Below are positions 58,485 through 64,000 of a DNA stretch of 64,000 nucleotides, one piece after another (positions within the stretch are counted from its first letter, which is position 1; each line of letters starts with the position of its first letter). The stretch is from DSOI01 sp041394885 (GTDB lineage Bacteria; Acidobacteriota; Terriglobia; Bryobacterales; Bryobacteraceae), in the NCBI GenBank assembly GCA_041394885.1, contig JAWKHI010000025.1:1-64000 (forward strand), read 5' to 3'. The notes beneath the pieces are model-generated. The model saw only the letters and a list, made by a program, of their open reading frames with translations, was not told the DNA's origin and did not search any database. Made by a program: the position numbers and the translations under genes.

Positions 58485-60323
58485 CTACCGCACCCGCACC
58501 AGCGCCTCTGTCCATTCCCGCAATTCGAATCCCGCGAACGCAATACCCGCCGTCACCACATGCAGCCCCGGCGACCCTGCCCGAAGCCGCGCCCGTACGC
58601 GACCCTCCTTGCGCGCCTCGATCGTCACCGCGTCCCCTGCTTCCAGCACCTTCCACCCCGCCGGAACGTTCCACGTGATTCCGTAGCGCTCCGGCTTCGC
58701 GCCATGGTTGGTGATGCGCAACTCCAATTCCACCGTCGCCCCCGCCGCCGCCTCGGATCCATACGGATGAACCCGCGCCCACGATTCGTCCACCATGTAG
58801 TTCACGTCGGGCCACGGCGTCAGCTCTTTCAATACCGCCGTGCGCTCGCGCAACTCGGCGCGCATCCGTTCCACTTCCGCTGCCGTGTATCGAAACATCG
58901 GCGCCACATGCTGGTTCAAAACCCACGTATCTTTGGGAAGCGACGCGATTCGCCGCAGGCAGTAGTCGTAGCCTTCTCCTTCACGCAAAATCACCCGGTT
59001 CTGCATGCAATAGTCGTCCATCCCGGAAGGCGTAAACGAGTCCCCCGCGAACAGATAAGTCTGGCCCGCGTCGTTACGCGCTACCAATCCGCCGTGATAC
59101 AGCGTCTGCCCCGGAAAATACCAGAACGTCAATTGCCACTCGTTCCACTGGAGCGTCTCCCCATCCCGCTTGGCATCCTTCACCGGCGCCGGACGCGTCG
59201 TCAGGCACGGCAGCCGGAATGACCCGGGAGCTCCCATCACCTCCGCCATCCGGTCTGAGAAGTAGACTCGCGAATCGAACTCCGCCACGATGTCATTGAT
59301 GTAGTCGGTGTGGTCGTCGTGATAGTGCGTGATCCAGATCCCGTCCACGCTCTTGATCTTCCCTTCGGCCCGCAGCTTGCGCAGTTCGCCCAATAGGTTC
59401 CGGTAACCCGCGTCCACCAGAAACGCCGCGCCGGTCCTTGAAACGATCAGCCGCGAGTTGCCGATGGCGATGATGTTGTCCGGCAGCTTCGCTTGTTCGG
59501 CCATCGGCAGGATGTCCATCGAGCGCTCCACCGCCGACGAACGGACCGTGTGGTTGTCATCGCCCCAATACCATCGCAGCGCATCGGTCTCGAAATGGCT
59601 CGCCAGAAATGCCTGCAGCCGCCCGATCAATCGGGCGATGGCCTCCTTCGGCTTCTCGATCGCCGGCCCGCGCGCCGGTAGAATCACATCCGGATTCGCC
59701 GCCTCGATCCGCCGCAGGCTCCCGATCAGTTGATGCGCCCGCGAGGCGTACCCGTGATACCCCCGCGCCCGCGCGTCCGGTACCGCGTCCTGCAGGCTGT
59801 AAAGATCGAACAGTTGCCCGTCTCCGTAAATCAGGTCCCCCGTGCACGCGATCCGCTTGCCGCCGCTCTCGATCAGGTACGAAACCGCGCCCCGCGTGTA
59901 TCCCGGCGTGTCGATGACACGGATCCGTCCCCCAATCCGGTCCCCGCCCTCGACGGCCCGCGACACCTGCACCGGGGCCGTCGGTACCTTCGTGTCGCGC
60001 TGCGCGTAGTCGTGGAATCGCGCCGTCTCCATGGCCTTCCAGAAGGCCTGCGGATCCTCGAACAGCGTCCGCTCGGCGGCTGGGACGATAATCTCCTCGC
60101 CCGCCTTGCCGTCGCGTTGCCCAAACACATCCCGGCGCGCGTGCGTTAGCAGAACCCGCCGAACCGCTGCCCCCGGCGGCACGCCGTAAATCGCCGTGTC
60201 CCCTACCCGCACCGTATTGATCGGGCCCGGGCGAAATTCCACATCCGGCCCCAACGCCGGCTGAGCCCGCAAAAGCCCCACCGTGAAGAACAATGGCAGT
60301 GCGAAGCTCGCGAGGATGCGCAT
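58485..60323 (-). CDS. secreted protein with two metallo-beta-lactamase-fold domains and a C-terminal beta-sandwich
   Basis: 612 aa with a signal peptide (RILASFALPLFFTVGLLRA). The first MBL-fold domain (residues about 30-250) has lost the usual HxHxDH: the site reads LLTHARRDVFG, although GDLIYGDG is kept. The second domain (about 285-480) has a full site with ITHYHDDHTDY, GDSFTP and NQHVAPMF, so it should bind two zinc ions and hydrolyse an ester or similar bond. The last 100 residues are a NEW3-like sandwich (VELELRITNHGAKPERYGIT). The design suggests a bound, inactive first domain next to an active second. The convergent TPR gene ends 12 bp away. Substrate unknown. Confidence 0.8.
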   Translation of the reverse strand: MRILASFALPLFFTVGLLRAQPALGPDVEFRPGPINTVRVGDTAIYGVPPGAAVRRVLLTHARRDVFGQRDGKAGEEIIVPAAERTLFEDPQAFWKAMETARFHDYAQRDTKVPTAPVQVSRAVEGGDRIGGRIRVIDTPGYTRGAVSYLIESGGKRIACTGDLIYGDGQLFDLYSLQDAVPDARARGYHGYASRAHQLIGSLRRIEAANPDVILPARGPAIEKPKEAIARLIGRLQAFLASHFETDALRWYWGDDNHTVRSSAVERSMDILPMAEQAKLPDNIIAIGNSRLIVSRTGAAFLVDAGYRNLLGELRKLRAEGKIKSVDGIWITHYHDDHTDYINDIVAEFDSRVYFSDRMAEVMGAPGSFRLPCLTTRPAPVKDAKRDGETLQWNEWQLTFWYFPGQTLYHGGLVARNDAGQTYLFAGDSFTPSGMDDYCMQNRVILREGEGYDYCLRRIASLPKDTWVLNQHVAPMFRYTAAEVERMRAELRERTAVLKELTPWPDVNYMVDESWARVHPYGSEAAAGATVELELRITNHGAKPERYGITWNVPAGWKVLEAGDAVTIEARKEGRVRARLRAGSPGLHVVTAGIAFAGFELREWTEALVRVR

Positions 60324-60358
60324 GGCGCTATCTTACACTCCCGGCCCGCGGACCCAGC

Positions 60359-61366
60359 TCAAGCCCCGATATAGCGCGCGTAAAGTCCCCGCGCCACCGC
60401 CGTGTCCTGCGTCCCCTTGATAATCGCTCTCCCATCCGGGAAAACCGTCATCTCGTAGGCGTCCAGAAAAAACCGCAGCGCGAACTCGTTGTGCCGCACC
60501 CGGCCCAACGGCTCCAGTTGCCGGGCCAGCGCACCCAAATCCACCGGACGCGCCCGCTCGTGGATCTGCACCGCATTGCGCCCGCACAGCGAAATCGGAT
60601 TTCGGCGCCGCCCGTCCAGCCAAATGAAATCCCGATGCCCGCATGCACGGCACTGTTCATCGGGCCCCGGTTCCCGCACTTGGCGGATCTCCCCCGTCCA
60701 CAAATCCATCGTCGTGATCTTCCGCGCCACCGCTTCGGCGTGGCCGGATAAAATCTGCAACGCCGCCGCCGCCTGTATCGACGCCACCGTCGACGTTACC
60801 GGCCCCAGCACCCCCGCCGTCTCGCACGTCGGCTGCGCGCCTGCCGGTGGTTCCGGATACACGCACGCCAGGCACGCCGTCTCTCCCGGGATCACCGGCA
60901 TCACGATCCCGTAGCTCCCCACCGCCGCTCCGTAAATCCACGGGATCCCCGCTGAAACCGCGTAGTCGTTGATCAGATACCGCGCCTCGAAGTTGTCGGT
61001 CGCGTCCAGAATCAGGCTCACGCCTTCGAAAAGTTCCGCCGCATTGGCCGCTGTCAGATCCGCCACCACCGGCTCGATCGTGATTGTCGAATTGGCCGCC
61101 CGCAAATGCCGCGCCGCCGCGATCGCCTTCGGCATCGATTCCGCCGCGTCCGCCTCCTCAAACAGCCATTGCCGCTGCAGATTGTTTAACTCTACATAGT
61201 CGCGGTCGATCAGCCGGACGACCCCGGCCCCCGCACGCGCCAAAATAGAGGCATGGACGGTTCCCAACGCCCCGCACCCGGCAATGGCGACCGTCGCGGT
61301 GGCGAGCCGTTGCTGGCCGTCTTCTCCGAACGGTGCGAAGCGGATCTGGCGGGAGTAGCGGTCCAA
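60359..61366 (-). CDS. ThiF/MoeB-family E1-like adenylyltransferase
   Basis: 335 aa from a TTG at 61366. The nucleotide site is VAIAGCGALGTVHASILARAG, with RDYVELNNLQRQWLF and LILDATDNFEARYLIND as in ThiF, MoeB and HesA. Two Cys pairs (CLAC and CRAC) bind zinc. The C-terminal part after residue 255 (LCGRNAVQIHERARPVDLGA...) is outside the usual E1 core and resembles the extra part seen in some fused MoeB-like enzymes. It adenylates the C terminus of a small sulfur-carrier protein (ThiS or MoaD type); none of the partners is in this window, so thiamine and molybdopterin roles cannot be separated. It is divergent from the BamA-type gene with 21 bp between the starts. Confidence 0.85.
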   Translation of the reverse strand: MDRYSRQIRFAPFGEDGQQRLATATVAIAGCGALGTVHASILARAGAGVVRLIDRDYVELNNLQRQWLFEEADAAESMPKAIAAARHLRAANSTITIEPVVADLTAANAAELFEGVSLILDATDNFEARYLINDYAVSAGIPWIYGAAVGSYGIVMPVIPGETACLACVYPEPPAGAQPTCETAGVLGPVTSTVASIQAAAALQILSGHAEAVARKITTMDLWTGEIRQVREPGPDEQCRACGHRDFIWLDGRRRNPISLCGRNAVQIHERARPVDLGALARQLEPLGRVRHNEFALRFFLDAYEMTVFPDGRAIIKGTQDTAVARGLYARYIGA

Positions 61367-61387
61367 CGCTTGTTATTATGGCAAACA

Positions 61388-64000
61388 GTGAGCCGATCGG
61401 CCGGTTTTGCGCGACTCCGCTGTTTGGCGCATCGAGCGGCGGTGTGGCTTTGGGTTACCCCTTTGTTCCTGTCAGCCGCCGCGGCGCCCCAGGGCTCGCC
61501 CGGCGTCGGGCCGGCCAATGCCCCTGGCAACTCCGGCAAACCCATCGTGGAGATCCGCTTCCTCCCCGAACTCCAGCCTCTTCCCGACGATGAACTCGCC
61601 GCCATCCTCCCCATCCATACCGGAGACCCCCTCGATCCCCTGGAAGTCCGCGCCGCCATCGAACGCCTTCATGAAACTGGCCGGTACAGCCAGGTCGATG
61701 TCTACGTCGAAGAGAAGGACCACGGCGTCGCACTGCGGTTTGAAACCAAGGGAACGTGGTTTATCGGTCGCGTGTCCGTGGATGGCGTCCCGGAGCCGCC
61801 CAATCGCGGACAGTTGATCAATGCCACCAAGCTCGAGTTGGGCCGCGAGTTCTTTACCGAAGACGTGAGGGACGCCGTCGAACGCCTCCGCGCCAAGCTG
61901 GAAGCCAACGGGTTTTTTGAGGCGCGCGTGGACCCGAAGGTGGAATACGATCTCGGTACCCAGCAGGCCAACATCGAGTTCCGCATTGATCCTGGTCCTC
62001 GCGCCATGTTTTCACGGCCCCAAGTCGACGGGCTCGAGCCCGATCAGATCAACCACCTCATCAACACCACTCGATGGCGCCGCCTCTGGGGAATCCTCGG
62101 ATGGCGTCACGTCACCGAATCCCGTGTCCAGAGCGGCCTGGATCGCGCCCGCCGCTCCTACACCAAACGCGACTATCTGCTCAGCCAGGTGAAACTCGAG
62201 TCGATGAACTACAAACATGAATCGGCCCGCGCCCAGCCGGTCCTTGCGGTCGTGCCCGGTCCCCAAGTGCGTATCCGGACCGAGGGCGCTAAAGTTTCAC
62301 AGGGCCGCCTCCGCCAACTCATTCCCGTCTACCAGGAGCAATCCCTCGATCGCGATCTTTTAATGGAAGGCCAGCGCAACCTCGTCAGCTATTTTCAAGC
62401 CCAAGGCTATTTTGAAGCCGACGCCGCCTTCCGCACCCAACAGGAGAGTGACGGCACTCAGTCTGTCATCTATTCGATTAGTCCCGGAGAGCGCTACAAG
62501 CTGGCACAGCTTACCGTCCGTGGCAACGCCTACTTTCCAGCCGAGACCGTGCGCGAGCGGTTGAACATGCTGCCCGCCACCCACATCCGCTACCGGTACG
62601 GCCGTTTCAGCGAAGCGCTGCTCGCTTCCGATATCGCTTCCATCAAGGACCTCTACCAGTCCAACGGATTCCTCGACGTGAAGGTCAATTCGCGCGTGGA
62701 GCGCAACTTCCAGGGCAAAGCCGATCAGTTGGCGGTCTGGATCGATATCGAGGAAGGTCCCCAATGGCTGGTGGGTGCGCGGACGATCGAAGGTGTCGAT
62801 CCGGAGCGCCTGGACGAAGTCGAACCCCTGATCGGTTCGGTCGAAGACCAGCCCTACAGCACTGCTACGCTCGCCACCGATCGCGACAACGTCCTCAACT
62901 TCTATTACAATCGCGGCTTCCCCGAGGCCAATTTCGATTGGGAAGCGATCCCGTCGGTAGAACCCAATCGCATGGATGTCAAACTTCGCGTCACCGAAGG
63001 AAGGCAACAGTTCGTTCGGGGACTGCTCGTCGGCGGGCTCGAAACCAGCGATGCCGAAATGGTGTTTGAACGCATCCGCCTCTCGGCCGGCGACCCTCTT
63101 TCTCAGTCCCGCATGGTGGAAAGCCAGCGGCGTCTCTATGACCTCGGTATCTTCGCCCGCGTCGATATGGCTGTTCAGAATCCCGAGGGCTCCGAAGAGG
63201 CGAAGTATCTTCTCTATCAGATTGAAGAAGCTCGCAAGTATTCCGTAAGTTTCGGTCTCGGCGCGGAAATCGCCCGCATCGGCGGTGGTACTCCCAATTT
63301 CGACGCCCCCGCCGGTGAGCCCGGCTTCAGTCCCCGCGTTTCCCTCGGGCTCACGCGGTCCAACTTGTGGGGCACCGGCCACACCGGTAGCATTCAGGGG
63401 CGGTTGTCCAACATTCAACGGCGTGCCCTGGTAACTTATCTCGCGCCCTATTTCAAGGGAAACGAAAATACTTCGCTTACCATTAGCGGCCTCTATGATC
63501 TTGCCCGCGATATCCGTACCTTCGAAGGCCGCCGCCAGGAAGGCTCCCTCCAGATTTCCCAGCGCCTTTCTCGTGCCAGCACGCTGCAAACACGATTCAC
63601 CTATCGCCGCACCACCGTCGCCAATCTCGCCATCGATCCGGATCTGATTCCCATCTACTCACGCCCGGTTCGCGTTGGCATCGTTTCGAGCACCCTGTTT
63701 CAGGACCATCGCGATGATCCCGTCGACTCTCATCGCGGCTACTACAACTCCGTCGACTTCGGCCTCGCCTCCAAGGTCTTCGCATCGCAAACCAATTTCT
63801 TCCGCCTTCTCGCTCGTAACTCCACCTACCATCGCCTCGGACGGGACCTCGTCTTTGCCCGTAGCACCATGCTCGGCTGGCTATTCAACACCGCCTCCGG
63901 TCTCGGGCCCGATCAGGTCCCGCTCCCGGAACGGTATTTCTCCGGCGGCGCCACCACCCATCGCGGCTTCCCCGACAATCAGGCTGGCCCCCGTGACTTA
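61388..64000 (+). CDS. BamA/TamA-family outer membrane protein, 3' end outside window
   Basis: At least 871 aa from a GTG at 61388; it begins a signal peptide (LAHRAAVWLWVTPLFLSAA). The first 600 residues hold about five POTRA-type domains, each with a hydrophobic start and a GYFEADAAF or NGFLDVKVNS-type end, for example LANGFFEARVDPKVEYD, ISPGERYKLAQLTVRGNAYF and LIGSVEDQPYSTATLATDRD. The beta-barrel then begins (SVSFGLGAEIARIGGG) and the last visible part, ERYFSGGATTHRGFPDNQ, contains the RGF-type barrel signature of BamA/TamA. It inserts proteins into the outer membrane, or transports like TamA; which one cannot be told. A stop is not reached before base 64000. Confidence 0.88.
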   Translation, partial: MSRSAGFARLRCLAHRAAVWLWVTPLFLSAAAAPQGSPGVGPANAPGNSGKPIVEIRFLPELQPLPDDELAAILPIHTGDPLDPLEVRAAIERLHETGRYSQVDVYVEEKDHGVALRFETKGTWFIGRVSVDGVPEPPNRGQLINATKLELGREFFTEDVRDAVERLRAKLEANGFFEARVDPKVEYDLGTQQANIEFRIDPGPRAMFSRPQVDGLEPDQINHLINTTRWRRLWGILGWRHVTESRVQSGLDRARRSYTKRDYLLSQVKLESMNYKHESARAQPVLAVVPGPQVRIRTEGAKVSQGRLRQLIPVYQEQSLDRDLLMEGQRNLVSYFQAQGYFEADAAFRTQQESDGTQSVIYSISPGERYKLAQLTVRGNAYFPAETVRERLNMLPATHIRYRYGRFSEALLASDIASIKDLYQSNGFLDVKVNSRVERNFQGKADQLAVWIDIEEGPQWLVGARTIEGVDPERLDEVEPLIGSVEDQPYSTATLATDRDNVLNFYYNRGFPEANFDWEAIPSVEPNRMDVKLRVTEGRQQFVRGLLVGGLETSDAEMVFERIRLSAGDPLSQSRMVESQRRLYDLGIFARVDMAVQNPEGSEEAKYLLYQIEEARKYSVSFGLGAEIARIGGGTPNFDAPAGEPGFSPRVSLGLTRSNLWGTGHTGSIQGRLSNIQRRALVTYLAPYFKGNENTSLTISGLYDLARDIRTFEGRRQEGSLQISQRLSRASTLQTRFTYRRTTVANLAIDPDLIPIYSRPVRVGIVSSTLFQDHRDDPVDSHRGYYNSVDFGLASKVFASQTNFFRLLARNSTYHRLGRDLVFARSTMLGWLFNTASGLGPDQVPLPERYFSGGATTHRGFPDNQAGPRDL

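Noticed and set aside
62360..63589. 409-codon minus-strand frame over the 3' end of the window
   Set aside because: The plus strand in that stretch encodes an unmistakable POTRA and BamA barrel protein that is open to the end of the window.

Overview
The window looks like a chromosome segment of a high-GC, Gram-negative soil bacterium of the Acidobacteriota, most likely Bryobacterales/Solibacter-like. The reasons are the gene content and style: Oar-type TonB-dependent receptors with an N-terminal CnaB-like domain in tandem, CRTAC1 (FG-GAP/UnbV) and TPR secreted proteins, a PEP-CTERM protein, a beta-propeller phosphoesterase, a DUF4965-type glutaminase-like enzyme, many GTG/TTG starts and many 4-bp gene overlaps. 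This is inference from gene families; no marker gene such as 16S rRNA is present. I saw no rRNA, tRNA or CRISPR array.

Layout. 1-2.4 kb: 3' part of an RHS-repeat gene with a lysozyme-like tip, broken by two compensating frameshifts, a possible small membrane ORF, and a complete IS630-family element that sits exactly in the stop codon of the next gene. 2.4-10 kb (minus strand): a tight run of kinase-like protein, coaD, aminotransferase, phosphomannose isomerase and SH3 protein, preceded by lolD-clpC. 10-18 kb: a secreted Pro/His/Lys-tailed protein and an Hsp70-family gene, both with a frame break near the start, then an esterase, a Gfo/Idh/MocA oxidoreductase and a DUF4965-type protein. 18-25 kb: a large secreted protein ending in two copies of a roughly 100-residue module, a PEP-CTERM protein with a self-complementary ribosome-binding site, an ECF sigma/anti-sigma/secreted protein operon and an AI-2E family exporter. 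25-34 kb: an 11-residue-repeat protein fused to a helix-hairpin-helix, a two-gene module matching the last steps of oxidative pentose (Weimberg-type) catabolism, a propeller phosphoesterase, a LytTR two-component pair, a TPR protein with one CxxCH, and an MFS carrier.

34.9-41.2 kb is a minus-strand operon of methyltransferase, GT2 glycosyltransferase, two related polytopic membrane proteins and a YihY protein, probably for cell-surface glycan or lipid modification. 41-45.5 kb has a double VOC protein, a GNAT, RluE-like pseudouridine synthase, and an unexplained trio: a 65-aa protein, an acidic EQEDL-repeat protein and a sialidase-like propeller protein that share a short motif. 45.5-55.6 kb holds three almost identical TonB-dependent receptors head to tail, bounded downstream by clear rho-independent terminators and by a PIN-domain remnant. 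55.7-64 kb: CRTAC1 and TPR proteins divergent from the receptor array, a double metallo-beta-lactamase-fold protein, a ThiF/MoeB-type E1-like enzyme, and a BamA/TamA outer membrane protein that runs off the window.

Three separate genes show single-base frame breaks in G/C-rich runs (RHS, the 10-11 kb secreted protein, Hsp70). This pattern means either real decay or assembly indels, and raw reads should decide before these genes are called broken.
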